DNA of 64,000 bases from DAOUBP01 sp964513075. GTDB lineage: Bacteria; Chloroflexota; Anaerolineae; CG2-30-64-16. The notes under the pieces are model-generated. The model saw only the letters and a program-made list of their open reading frames with translations, did no database searches and was not told the DNA's origin. The translations under genes and the position numbers were made by a program. Where the stretch lies: contig CAZELR010000005.1 of assembly GCA_964513075.1 (NCBI GenBank), positions 1 to 64,000 of the forward strand, read 5' to 3'. This document shows, piece by piece, positions 26,795 to 35,135 of the stretch (positions within the stretch are counted from its first letter, which is position 1; every line of letters begins with the position of its first letter).

Positions 26795-27742
26795 TCAACC
26801 GGTCGGGGTTGGCGTAAGAGTCGGCTGCGGCGATGCGGTCGGAGCCACTGTTCCGAACGTCGTCTCAGTAATCCCACCTTGGTCAACGATCCAGGAGCGC
26901 TCCGCCACCTCACCGACACTGCCCATCGTTCCCAGGTCTTCTCCGTTCAAGATGAGGCGCACACCGCCTGCGTTACCTGTGCGGATAATGATGCTTTCGT
27001 TGGCATCCCAGGTGCGTGATTGGTCGGCGGCGAGCAGCCCTTCTTCGGGGGTCTGGCCATCTACGATGACCCGCAACCATGAGCGTTGGGTTGTACGCAC
27101 TTCCAGGGAGATGCGTGTCACTAATTCGGGTGTCGCCGTGGGTCGCGGCGTCGGTGTGGGCGACGCCGGCACCGTCGGTGTGGGCAAGGTAAACAGTCCA
27201 GACGTCGGCGTCGGAAGCGGCTCGACGGGGGTGAGGGTTGGTTCGGGTGTCGCAGTAACTACCCAGCGAGTGGGTGTATTAGTTGTCGTGACCGAGGGCA
27301 CAGGGCCAAATGCCCGGAGCAGGCTCGAGCCCGGGTTGCGGTTCAAAAACCACCAGCCTGCAGCCCCGAGGGCGATGATGATTGCTAACGCCGCCAGCCA
27401 AGGCCACCACGGTGTGTGAAGACGTTCCTGCGCCAGTTCGACTTCAAGGGGGCGATAGTCCACCAAGCGCGGTTTTCCTGGCTCGGCAATGGACACCTCC
27501 TCGCTGGCGTCGCCACTTTCTTGGACGTATTGCTGCAAGACCGCGTCTACGTCGAGGCCGAGATAAGCAGCGTAGGTGCGCAGAAACCCGCGGGCTACGG
27601 TGCCGCGGGGCAACTGGGAGTACTCTCCAGCTTCGAGAGCTTCCAGGTACTTCTGGCGAATACGCGTCACTGCCTCTACGTCGGCCAGGCTGATTTTTTT
27701 GGCCGTGCGCGCCTCGCTTAACAGGCGCCCGAGTTCACTCAT
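26795..27742 (-). CDS. RodZ-like protein (HTH_25, TM, DUF4115)
   Basis: 315 residues. A Cro/CI-type HTH (residues 3-70; ARTAKKISLADVEAVTRIRQ) is followed by one transmembrane helix (about 115-140). A Pro/Thr linker then leads to the C-terminal DUF4115 beta domain (about 205-300; QRSWLRVIVDGQTPEEGLL). RodZ proteins link MreB filaments to the wall-elongation machinery. No mreB lies in the window, so a morphogenesis role is inferred from architecture. It is divergent from a wall amidase gene. Confidence 0.85.
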   Translation of the reverse strand: MSELGRLLSEARTAKKISLADVEAVTRIRQKYLEALEAGEYSQLPRGTVARGFLRTYAAYLGLDVDAVLQQYVQESGDASEEVSIAEPGKPRLVDYRPLEVELAQERLHTPWWPWLAALAIIIALGAAGWWFLNRNPGSSLLRAFGPVPSVTTTNTPTRWVVTATPEPTLTPVEPLPTPTSGLFTLPTPTVPASPTPTPRPTATPELVTRISLEVRTTQRSWLRVIVDGQTPEEGLLAADQSRTWDANESIIIRTGNAGGVRLILNGEDLGTMGSVGEVAERSWIVDQGGITETTFGTVAPTASPQPTLTPTPTG

Positions 27743-27882
27743 GCGTTGTTGATCCTTGAGTTATGGATAAGCTGGTCCACTATACTCGCGCCGCGGCGAA
27801 AAGTCAAAACTGTGCCCCTTGGAGGCATTTCGTGTTGCGTAAACTCGTTGTTGTGAGTATGATGCGTTTGTGAGAGTGGAGA

Positions 27883-28557
27883 GTGCGACGTAAAACGGCG
27901 GCACGGGCACGCAACCTGACGTTGCTGGTAATTGCAGCGCTGATTCTCGGCGGCATTTGGGCGGCCGAGCAGATGGCGCGCGCTGGCAGCGGTCCCACAT
28001 GGCTGGGAGCTTTGTGGGATGAATCGAGCAACGATAAGGCACGCATTGGGTTGGTGTCTGGCCATCGCGGTAATGATTCAGGCACCGTCTGCCCGGATGG
28101 TCTGACCGAAGCAACGGTGAACGCGCAGGTTGCCACCCTGGCTGCTCGGCAGCTACAAGCGCAAGGCTTTGAGGTGGATATCCTTGATGAGTACGATAGC
28201 AGACTGAACGGTTATGCGGCGGCCGCGTTTGTGTCGATTCACAGCGATTCCTGCGAGGTGGATTTTTCCGGCTTTAAGGTTGCGCGTTACGAGTGGGGCA
28301 GCGAAGCGTCTGAGAGCCTGGCGCAATGCCTTTGGGACCGCTACGAGGCAGAGACGGGGCTACACCGGCATACTGACACGATCACGCTCGACATGACCCG
28401 CTATCACGCCTTCCGTGAGATTTCGGCATCCACGCCGGCTGTTATCATCGAGATGGGCTTCCTTAACGTGGACCGAGAGCTGTTGGTCGAGCAGCCCGAA
28501 CGCGCGGCCGCGGGCATTGTTTCCGGAATTTTGTGCTTTTTGCAGACGGCACGCTGA
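27883..28557 (+). CDS. N-acetylmuramoyl-L-alanine amidase (Amidase_3)
   Basis: 224 residues. An N-terminal TM/signal segment (about 12-32) precedes a zinc amidase domain: the GLVSGHRG start with the first metal His, the Glu in LTEATVN, SIHSDSC with the second His, and the catalytic Glu in IIEMGFLN. It cleaves the amide between MurNAc and the stem peptide outside the membrane. The start is GTG, with GTGGAGA upstream. It is divergent from the RodZ-like gene, so both cell-wall genes share a control region. Confidence 0.85.
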   Translation: MRRKTAARARNLTLLVIAALILGGIWAAEQMARAGSGPTWLGALWDESSNDKARIGLVSGHRGNDSGTVCPDGLTEATVNAQVATLAARQLQAQGFEVDILDEYDSRLNGYAAAAFVSIHSDSCEVDFSGFKVARYEWGSEASESLAQCLWDRYEAETGLHRHTDTITLDMTRYHAFREISASTPAVIIEMGFLNVDRELLVEQPERAAAGIVSGILCFLQTAR

Positions 28558-28587
28558 ACAGGCGTTGGCTGGAACCCGGGGTTCCGG

Positions 28588-30150
28588 TCAGCGTTCACCC
28601 AGTACATACCGGAGCACCAACGCATGGACTACTTGCTCTACAGGCGCGCGATCATCGGTGAAGACTGGTGTGCCGGGCGCAGGCCGCGCAAGGCGGGCTT
28701 GCGGTGCGGCGCGGCGGGCCACCTCTGCCAGCAGGGGCTGGCTGAAACTCGGCAGATTGGCCTGTAAGTCAGTCAGCGCGGTAGGCTGCGCGGTCGCAAC
28801 GACCAGGCTGTTGCCCAGTGGGCTGTCGTTGTTCGGTTCATCTATGATGTAGACGCTGGGGAAGACTATCTGCATGGTCGCTGCGATGGCATCGACCAAG
28901 CTGTTGTCCGTGCGTGTTCTGCCGACGTTCACTGCTACTACGCCATTTGCTGTCAGCCGCGTCCGGGCCAGTTCGAAGAATTCGACGGTGGTGAGGTGAA
29001 ACGGAATGTACGGAGGGCGATAGGCGTCCACCGCAATGATATCGTAGGGCGCTGATGCATTGGCTGGGAGGTTGGCCAGGAAACGACGGGCGTCTAGCGC
29101 CGTTGCATGCAAGTTTTCCAGGTTCATGTCAAACCAGGTGCGGCCGGCCGCGATAATGGCGGGATCCAACTCGGCTCCGTCGATCGGGATTGGGCCATAG
29201 GCTTCGGTGAACAGCCGGGGGATGGTGCCCGCAGCCAGCCCTCCCACGTAGACCCGATGTACTTGTTCGGGGCCGTAAGGGGCGCGATTGAACGCCGGCG
29301 CGAGCAAAAAGTAGTCCCAGATGCCGTCGGCCAACCCGCCCTGAGGCCGATAGACAGAGTGGATGCCCTCTCCTTCGTTCAGGCGCAACTGCCGCTCGAC
29401 CCCCAGGTCCAGAACTTGGATGTAGTTGAAGGCGGACTCGGTCTCGAACACCAATCCCGCAGCCGGTTTCAGTGGGCCGGCGGGCTGAAAGCCCAGCCAG
29501 CCAACCAATCCGGCCAGGACCGCCAGCGCCAACGCATCTAGCCGTCGGATATGGGCCAGGCCGATCAGTATCACGACCATCAGGGTCAGGGCCAGCAGCG
29601 CAAAGGTGCGACGGGTGCCGACGTTGGGAATCAGCACCAGCACCGGTAGAAAGCTGCCGATGATACTGCCGGCGGTGGAGAGCGCGTAGAGACGCCCAGC
29701 TACTGTTCCGCTGCTTTGTACATCACTCAAGGCCAGGCGTACGGCAAACGGACTTACGCAGCCTAACAGCGTGACGGGAACGGCAAACAGCAGCAGCACG
29801 GCAGCCATGCTGCCGATGATAAGGCCCGCATCGAAATCGGCCATGCCCTGGCTGGCTGTTTGAAGTACTGGTCGCGCGATCACCGGCACCAGACCGACGC
29901 CAAGCGCGGCTAGGCCGGTCAGCCTCAATAAAGTCAACAGGTGCGGCGAGCGATCCGCGATGCGTCCGCCCAACCAATAACCGGCAGCCAGGTAAAGCAT
30001 GATCAGCCCGATCAGGCTGGCCCAGACGAATAGGGAGTTGCCGAACCAGGGGTCCAGCAGCCGCGAGGCGGTGAGTTCGACGCCGAGTGTCGTGAAGCCG
30101 GCAACGAACGTTAAGATGTAGAGGTAGCGACGGCCGATGTTAGGAGGCAT
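28588..30150 (-). CDS. Fused membrane/spermidine-synthase-like protein
   Basis: 520 residues. The first 220 or so form about seven to eight transmembrane helices (GYWLGGRIADRSPHLL is typical). A Rossmann methyltransferase-like domain of spermidine-synthase type follows (RVYVGGLAAGTIPRLF, GAELDPAI, ALDARRFL, YDIIAVDAYRPPYIP). The usual GGGDGG nucleotide loop is degraded to GGLAAG, so genuine polyamine synthesis is doubtful. This fused family is common in environmental bacteria and its function is unknown. The ATG lies 6 bases after a TATAAT. Confidence 0.82.
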   Translation of the reverse strand: MPPNIGRRYLYILTFVAGFTTLGVELTASRLLDPWFGNSLFVWASLIGLIMLYLAAGYWLGGRIADRSPHLLTLLRLTGLAALGVGLVPVIARPVLQTASQGMADFDAGLIIGSMAAVLLLFAVPVTLLGCVSPFAVRLALSDVQSSGTVAGRLYALSTAGSIIGSFLPVLVLIPNVGTRRTFALLALTLMVVILIGLAHIRRLDALALAVLAGLVGWLGFQPAGPLKPAAGLVFETESAFNYIQVLDLGVERQLRLNEGEGIHSVYRPQGGLADGIWDYFLLAPAFNRAPYGPEQVHRVYVGGLAAGTIPRLFTEAYGPIPIDGAELDPAIIAAGRTWFDMNLENLHATALDARRFLANLPANASAPYDIIAVDAYRPPYIPFHLTTVEFFELARTRLTANGVVAVNVGRTRTDNSLVDAIAATMQIVFPSVYIIDEPNNDSPLGNSLVVATAQPTALTDLQANLPSFSQPLLAEVARRAAPQARLARPAPGTPVFTDDRAPVEQVVHALVLRYVLGER

Positions 30151-30156
30151 GGCGAG

Positions 30157-30185
30157 ATTATACTCGAGCTGGGCCGCGATGCCAA
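30157..30185 (-). promoter_or_regulatory. Strong promoter producing a leaderless transcript
   Basis: On the minus strand: TTGGCA (30185-30180), a 17-base spacer, TATAAT (30162-30157), then 6 bases to the ATG at 30150. Confidence 0.75.
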
Positions 30186-30259
30186 CCGTCCCAACAGGCT
30201 AAGTGTCTGCAAAAGAACGATTTTGCCGATATCGGCTCAACGGAGGTTGTAAAGGATCG

Positions 30260-30967
30260 ATGAGCCCTAAGTCGCCCCATGGCTGGCCGTTCATACTGCG
30301 ACTGCTGGTTATGCTCGCCCTGGGAGCCCTGCTGATCGCGCCGCCGGTAATCTGGCGTGCAGAGCTGGCGCACATCTTTGCGAGCCGTGAGCAGATTGTT
30401 GCTCAGGTGCGTACGGCGGGCGCGTGGGGGCCTTTGCTGGTGGTCGGGTTGATCGTTGCACAAACGGTTGTCGCACCGATCCCGGGCCAGATGATCAACC
30501 TGGCGGCTGGCTATCTGTATGGCTGGGCTGCAGCACTGCTTTACAGTTGGGTGGGGCAGCTGTTAGGGGCAGCGTTGGCGATGGGTCTGGCTCGCATGGC
30601 CGGCCGACCCCTGGTTGAGCGGTTGGTGCCACTCGCCACACTGGAGCGCCTGGACCGGCTGGCGGTGCGTCAGGGGTGGCGTTTCTTCTTTCTTGTCTTC
30701 CTGATTCCGGGTTTGCCGGACGATGTATTCTGCTTTCTTGCCGGTCTGACACAGCTTCCATTGCGCTTACTGATCGTGCTCAGCGCCACGGCACGGTTTC
30801 CGGGACTGTTTGTGAGTGTCTGGCTTGGCGCCCGCGCCGAAAACGCGGCCTGGCAAGTCTGGGCGGTCGGCGGTGTGTTGGCTGCGGTAGGGCTTTGGGC
30901 GGCCTGGCGTTTTGGATCGCGCATTCAGGATGCCATTCTTCGTCATCTGTCAGGACCGAAAAGCTAG
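30260..30967 (+). CDS. TVP38/TMEM64 (DedA-superfamily) membrane protein
   Basis: 235 residues with about five to six hydrophobic segments. It carries the conserved GxxxN-type motif region (PIPGQMINLAAGYLYGWAAALLYSW) and the downstream FFFLVFLIPGLPDDVFCFLAG motif typical of VTT-domain proteins. These are thought to act in lipid or undecaprenyl-phosphate flipping. The ATG at 30260 has AAAGGA upstream; an earlier GTG at 30203 lacks a ribosome binding site. Confidence 0.85.
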   Translation: MSPKSPHGWPFILRLLVMLALGALLIAPPVIWRAELAHIFASREQIVAQVRTAGAWGPLLVVGLIVAQTVVAPIPGQMINLAAGYLYGWAAALLYSWVGQLLGAALAMGLARMAGRPLVERLVPLATLERLDRLAVRQGWRFFFLVFLIPGLPDDVFCFLAGLTQLPLRLLIVLSATARFPGLFVSVWLGARAENAAWQVWAVGGVLAAVGLWAAWRFGSRIQDAILRHLSGPKS

Positions 30968-30980
30968 ATGCAAATTTGCA

Positions 30981-31568
30981 TCATTGAACAGTGATCTGGT
31001 CCCTCAGCTTGTTGAAAGTGGCCGCACCGATCCCGTCCACGCGCAAGAGGTCGTCGATCTTGCCGTAAGGACGACCCGAAATAATGCGCTGCGCCAGGGC
31101 CGGACCGATGCCGGGCAGAGTATCTAGTTCTTCCAGTGTGGCAGTGTTTATGTTGACGACCCGCGCCGGGCCGGCTGCCGCTTCCGGTGTTACGGCCGCG
31201 GCAATCGGTTCCGGCGCTGTCACAAGCACAACAGAATTGGAGAGCAGTGGCGCACCGGATGCCTGGATGCTTGGCACACGGATTTGCATGCCGTCTTGCA
31301 GGGGCACAGCCTTGTTCACCATATCCAAGGCGGCATCCGGGCTGGCGCCGCCCGCGGCTGCGATCGCGTCGGCAATGATGCCATCCGTCGGCAATGTGTA
31401 GACACCGGGCGCACGTACTGCGCCGGTAACATCGACGCGCAAAAGGCGCGCGGTGGGGCTTGGTTTCGGCGCAGCGGTGGGCGCGGGTAGGATTTCGATG
31501 GGCTGGGCAGAGGGCCTGCGCGTCAGAAGCAAGACCACGCCCAGGACTGTCAGCCAGACCAGCGACAA
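30981..31568 (-). CDS. comEA: ComEA-type competence protein (SLBB + helix-hairpin-helix)
   Basis: 195 residues. An N-terminal TM helix, a Pro-rich linker, an SLBB domain (about 43-98; VTGAVRAPGVYTLPTDGIIADAIAAAGG) and a C-terminal tandem HhH (NINTATLEELDTLPGIGPALAQRI ... LLRVDGIGAATFNKL). ComEA binds incoming DNA at the membrane in natural transformation. The start is unclear: TTG at 31568 is the first standard codon, but the coding pattern continues upstream to a TGA with no ATG. No comEC is nearby. Confidence 0.87.
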   Translation of the reverse strand: MSLVWLTVLGVVLLLTRRPSAQPIEILPAPTAAPKPSPTARLLRVDVTGAVRAPGVYTLPTDGIIADAIAAAGGASPDAALDMVNKAVPLQDGMQIRVPSIQASGAPLLSNSVVLVTAPEPIAAAVTPEAAAGPARVVNINTATLEELDTLPGIGPALAQRIISGRPYGKIDDLLRVDGIGAATFNKLRDQITVQ

Positions 31569-31643
31569 TCCTACATAACCGCGCCATGATGACGCCCACG
31601 GAGCTTCTGCATGGCTGCGTCCTTTGCCTATGAGAATCCTATT

Positions 31644-32435
31644 TCAGCCCTGTGCTTCTTCCTTGCGCTCGCCCCCAATCATTCCCGCAAATGCCTTCAT
31701 GAACTCTAGCGGCACAGGGAAGAGAATCGTAGAATTCTTTTCTACGGCGATCTCCGTGAGGGTTTGCAGGTAGCGCAGTTGGATCGTTGCCGGTTCGGCG
31801 GCGATCACGGCTGCGGCCGCGGTGAGTTGCTTCGACGCTTCAAATTCACCCTGGGCGTGGATGATCTTGGCGCGCTTCTCGCGTTCGGCCTCGGCCTGCT
31901 TCGCCATGGCGCGTTTCATGGTGTCGGGCAGCTCCACGTCCTTCACCTCGACGATGCTGACCTTGATGCCCCACGGCTCGGTCTGTTCATCGATGATCTG
32001 CTGGAGCTTTCGGTTGATTTCGTCACGGTGGATCAACAACTCGTCCAGATCCGATTGGCCTAACACCGAGCGCAGGCTGGTCTGGGCAATCTGGAAGGTG
32101 GCGCGGCGGAAATCCTCGACCTTAACGATGGCATGGGAGGGATCAACCACGCGGAAGTACGCAACGGCGTTGACCTTTACGGTCACGTTGTCCTTCGTGA
32201 TGGCCTCTTGGGCTGGGATATCAAGCGTCACCACGCGCAGATCGACCTTCACCATCCGGTCGATCATCGGGATGATGAAGAAGAGGCCAGGACCCTTGGC
32301 GCCGATCAGCCGGCCAAGCCGAAAGATCACGCCCCGCTCGTACTCTTGAACCACCTTGATGGCCGAGCTTGCCAATGCCAGCACTGCAAGGATAATCACC
32401 CCGAACGAAGTCAGGAAGCCGACGATTGTGTCCAT
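31644..32435 (-). CDS. Slipin / stomatin-like SPFH-domain protein
   Basis: 263 residues. An N-terminal hydrophobic segment (about 7-27) is followed by the SPFH/band-7 domain (EYERGVIFRLGRLIGAKGPG, VDLRVVTLDIPAQEAITKDNV). A coiled-coil flotillin-like tail (AEAEREKRAKIIHAQGEFEA) follows. Slipins oligomerise on membranes; an NfeD partner that often accompanies them is absent here. GGAGAG precedes the ATG. Confidence 0.92.
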   Translation of the reverse strand: MDTIVGFLTSFGVIILAVLALASSAIKVVQEYERGVIFRLGRLIGAKGPGLFFIIPMIDRMVKVDLRVVTLDIPAQEAITKDNVTVKVNAVAYFRVVDPSHAIVKVEDFRRATFQIAQTSLRSVLGQSDLDELLIHRDEINRKLQQIIDEQTEPWGIKVSIVEVKDVELPDTMKRAMAKQAEAEREKRAKIIHAQGEFEASKQLTAAAAVIAAEPATIQLRYLQTLTEIAVEKNSTILFPVPLEFMKAFAGMIGGERKEEAQG

Positions 32436-32584
32436 TAGTCTTTCTCTCCTCTCAAATCAAAGTAGTAGTGATCTGGTGCGTTGCATTTGTTACCGCTACG
32501 TTATTGGGTGCAAACGTATTATACCTCATTAACCCCAAAGCGAACAACCTGATACCGAAAGGGTGGGTGAGACTTCAGATTCAT

Positions 32585-32613
32585 TTGACGGAAGATGTGA
32601 TCCGTGCTATGAT
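32585..32613 (+). promoter_or_regulatory. Predicted promoter of the glycan locus
   Basis: TTGACG (32585-32590), a 17-base spacer and TATGAT (32608-32613). It drives toward the GT4 gene at 32717. Confidence 0.55.
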
Positions 32614-32642
32614 GTCATTAATTCAATATATGGGTCATCGAA

Positions 32643-32678
32643 GCCCTCCCCTGGCGGCGTTACGCCGGTGCGGAGGGC
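32643..32678 (+). terminator. Leader hairpin, possible attenuator of the glycan locus
   Basis: GCCCTCC (32643-32649) pairs with GGAGGGC (32672-32678), with an inner GGCG/CGCC stem, followed by ATCATTTTAT. It lies between the predicted promoter and the first GT gene. Confidence 0.4.
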
Positions 32679-32716
32679 ATCATTTTATCAGTTCGAGTCG
32701 GAGGCCAGCGGCTCGT

Positions 32717-33826
32717 ATGCATATTGGAATTGACGCTAGACTTGTATATTATACGCGCGCCGGCATTGGCGAATATACGGTCCGCTTGACTCAGGCACTT
32801 GCCGCGGCCTATCCGGATGAGACGTTCAGCCTTTTGCAGGATTCGCGCACTCCCCAGGCTTTGGTTGAGGCTCCGAACGTTACCATTTCACGTTCGCAAG
32901 TCCACAGTCATCACCGGGTCGAGCAGCTTCTGCTGCCTTGGGTGGCTACACGCCTCGGTGTTGACGTGTTTCATAGCCCGGACTTCATTCCGCCGTTGCG
33001 CTACCGGGGACGTTCGGTCATCACTATTCATGATCTAGGGTTTCTAGTTTATCCGCATTTCCTCACCAAAGACGCCGCGCGCTATTATGGCCAGATCGAC
33101 CGTGCCGTGCGCCGCGCACAACAAATCATCGCCGTCTCACAGAGCACCAAGAACGATCTGGTTCGAATGTTGGGCACGCCCGAAGACAAGGTCTCAGTGA
33201 TCTACGAGGCGGCCGACCCATTGTTCCGCCCCCTTGATCGGGCTGATGCTTTGCAGCGGGTCAAGGCCTTGTACGATGTGCCTGATGAGTTCATCCTATT
33301 TGTGAGCACCATTGAGCCGCGTAAGAATGTGGGCGGGCTGCTCCGGGCTTATCGCCAGTTGCGGGATGACTATAAGCTAACCCCCGGTTTGGTGCTGGTG
33401 GGTGCGCCGGGCTGGCTCAGTGATGATGTCTACACGCTGGTGGATAAGTTGGATCTCCAAGCGGACACATTTTTCCTGGGCCGGGTCGATGCCCCTACAC
33501 TGCGCTACCTGTACAATGCAGCGCAGTGCCTGGTGCATCCGGCGTTTTACGAAGGCTTTGGCCTGACGCCGCTGGAAGCCATGGCCTGCGGAACGCCGGT
33601 CATCGTCTCCAATATATCCAGCCTCCCGGAAGTAGTGGGAGATGCGGCGTTGCTGGTGAGCCCGGAGAGCGATGATGAGATCACAGTGGCCTTGTGGCGC
33701 CTGCTGACAGACCAGGCGCTTCGGGCGAGCCTGCGCGACAAAGGGTTGCAGCGCGCGGCGGCATTCTCTTGGTCTCGGGCCGCGGAACAGACGATGGCTG
33801 TCTATCGCATGGCCGCCAGTTTGTGA
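32717..33826 (+). CDS. GT4-family glycosyltransferase
   Basis: 369 residues, GT-B fold. The N-terminal MHIGIDARLVYYTRAGIGEYT and the C-terminal donor-site pattern (STIEPRKNVGGLL, HPAFYEGFGLTPLEAMACGTPVI) are standard for GT4 enzymes related to mannosyltransferases. It acts at the cytoplasmic face in glycan or polysaccharide assembly. The ATG at 32717 begins the conserved strand; the frame open to 32426 crosses the promoter and is not coding. It heads a run of three glycosyltransferases and a methyltransferase. Confidence 0.9.
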   Translation: MHIGIDARLVYYTRAGIGEYTVRLTQALAAAYPDETFSLLQDSRTPQALVEAPNVTISRSQVHSHHRVEQLLLPWVATRLGVDVFHSPDFIPPLRYRGRSVITIHDLGFLVYPHFLTKDAARYYGQIDRAVRRAQQIIAVSQSTKNDLVRMLGTPEDKVSVIYEAADPLFRPLDRADALQRVKALYDVPDEFILFVSTIEPRKNVGGLLRAYRQLRDDYKLTPGLVLVGAPGWLSDDVYTLVDKLDLQADTFFLGRVDAPTLRYLYNAAQCLVHPAFYEGFGLTPLEAMACGTPVIVSNISSLPEVVGDAALLVSPESDDEITVALWRLLTDQALRASLRDKGLQRAAAFSWSRAAEQTMAVYRMAASL

Positions 33827-33866
33827 TTGGACGGTCTCTTGGCTTGTTTTATCAGACAGGTACCCG

Positions 33867-35135
33867 ATGGCGCGCATCCTGATCCTTACACCACAACTGC
33901 CTATCCCGCCCCAGGCCCTCACCGGCACGTCCCAGGGCACTACCATCCGCAATTACAATCTGATTGCCGGCCTGGCTAAACGTCATACGATCGATTTGGC
34001 CTCATTCCGGGCGCCGGACGATCCGGCCGGAGAGTCTGCCGAACAGGCTGCCGCGCTGGCCGCGCTGAGCGGCCACTGTTGCCGGATGGTCGTTGCCGAG
34101 CAACCCGTGCGTTTGTTAGGTCGTAGGGCGCTCGACACGTTGACGCGTCCGTTGCCGGACATGGCTTTGCGGCTTGCGTCACCGGAGATGCGCGGCCAGA
34201 TGCTGCGCTTGCTGCGTGAGGCTCCTGCCGCGTACGATGTAATTCAGATCGAAGGTATCGAGATGGCGCCGTATGCGTTGGCCGAACTGCGCCAAGCGCG
34301 TCCCGGCGAAAAGCCCCCACTTATGGTATTCGATGATCACAATGCCGAATATGTGTTGCAGCAGCGTGCATTTCTGACCGATGTGCGTAAGCCGCGCCGC
34401 TGGATCGCAGCCGCCTATTCTCTGGTCCAGTGGCTTAAGCTAACCGCCTATGAGCGCCGGGTCTGCAAGACGGCAGATCGCGTCATTGCGGTCTCGGAAG
34501 CGGATCGAGACGCGTTGCAGCATCTGCTGCCGGGTCTTGAAGTTACCGTCGTGCCGAACGGTGTGGATTTGGAATTTCTCCGGCCAGGAGTGGTGCCGCC
34601 CGCACCAGGACTGCAGCAACCTGCGTTGGTGTTCACCGGCAAGATGGATTACCGGCCAAACATCGATGCTGTCTTGTGGTTTACCGAGGCAGTTTTGCCG
34701 TTGATCATCGCGGAGATGCCGGCTGTGCACTTCTATGTGGTGGGCCAGAAGCCACATGCGCGCCTGGCGGTTCTTGCCAACCATCCTGCTGTGACTGTTA
34801 CCGGTCGCGTGCCCGATGTGCGGCCCTATATCGCTGGGGCAAGTGCCTATGTCGTACCGCTGCGGATTGGTGGCGGCACACGATTGAAGGTGCTGGAGGC
34901 GATGGCCATGGGGCAGGCAATCGTTTCTACGCGGTTGGGATGCGATGGGTTCCCGTTTGAGGATGGCCGCGAGGTTGCGTTCGCCGACGACCCGGCCGCG
35001 TTCTCGGCCAGCGTCATACGTTTATTGAGAGACCGTCAGCAAGCTGCGGCGTTGGGGATGCAGGCCCGGGCTTACGTGGCCGCCCACTTCGGCTGGGATG
35101 CCATTGTGCCTCGGTTGGAGGCCGTGTACCAGTGA
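33867..35135 (+). CDS. GT4-family glycosyltransferase (exopolysaccharide type)
   Basis: 422 residues, GT-B fold. The start MARILILTPQLPIPPQ and the later KMDYRPNIDAVLWFTEAVLP and RIGGGTRLKVLEAMAMGQAIVSTRLGCDG resemble exosortase-associated and exopolysaccharide glycosyltransferases. The stop overlaps the GTG start of the next gene by four bases, indicating translational coupling. Confidence 0.87.
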   Translation: MARILILTPQLPIPPQALTGTSQGTTIRNYNLIAGLAKRHTIDLASFRAPDDPAGESAEQAAALAALSGHCCRMVVAEQPVRLLGRRALDTLTRPLPDMALRLASPEMRGQMLRLLREAPAAYDVIQIEGIEMAPYALAELRQARPGEKPPLMVFDDHNAEYVLQQRAFLTDVRKPRRWIAAAYSLVQWLKLTAYERRVCKTADRVIAVSEADRDALQHLLPGLEVTVVPNGVDLEFLRPGVVPPAPGLQQPALVFTGKMDYRPNIDAVLWFTEAVLPLIIAEMPAVHFYVVGQKPHARLAVLANHPAVTVTGRVPDVRPYIAGASAYVVPLRIGGGTRLKVLEAMAMGQAIVSTRLGCDGFPFEDGREVAFADDPAAFSASVIRLLRDRQQAAALGMQARAYVAAHFGWDAIVPRLEAVYQ

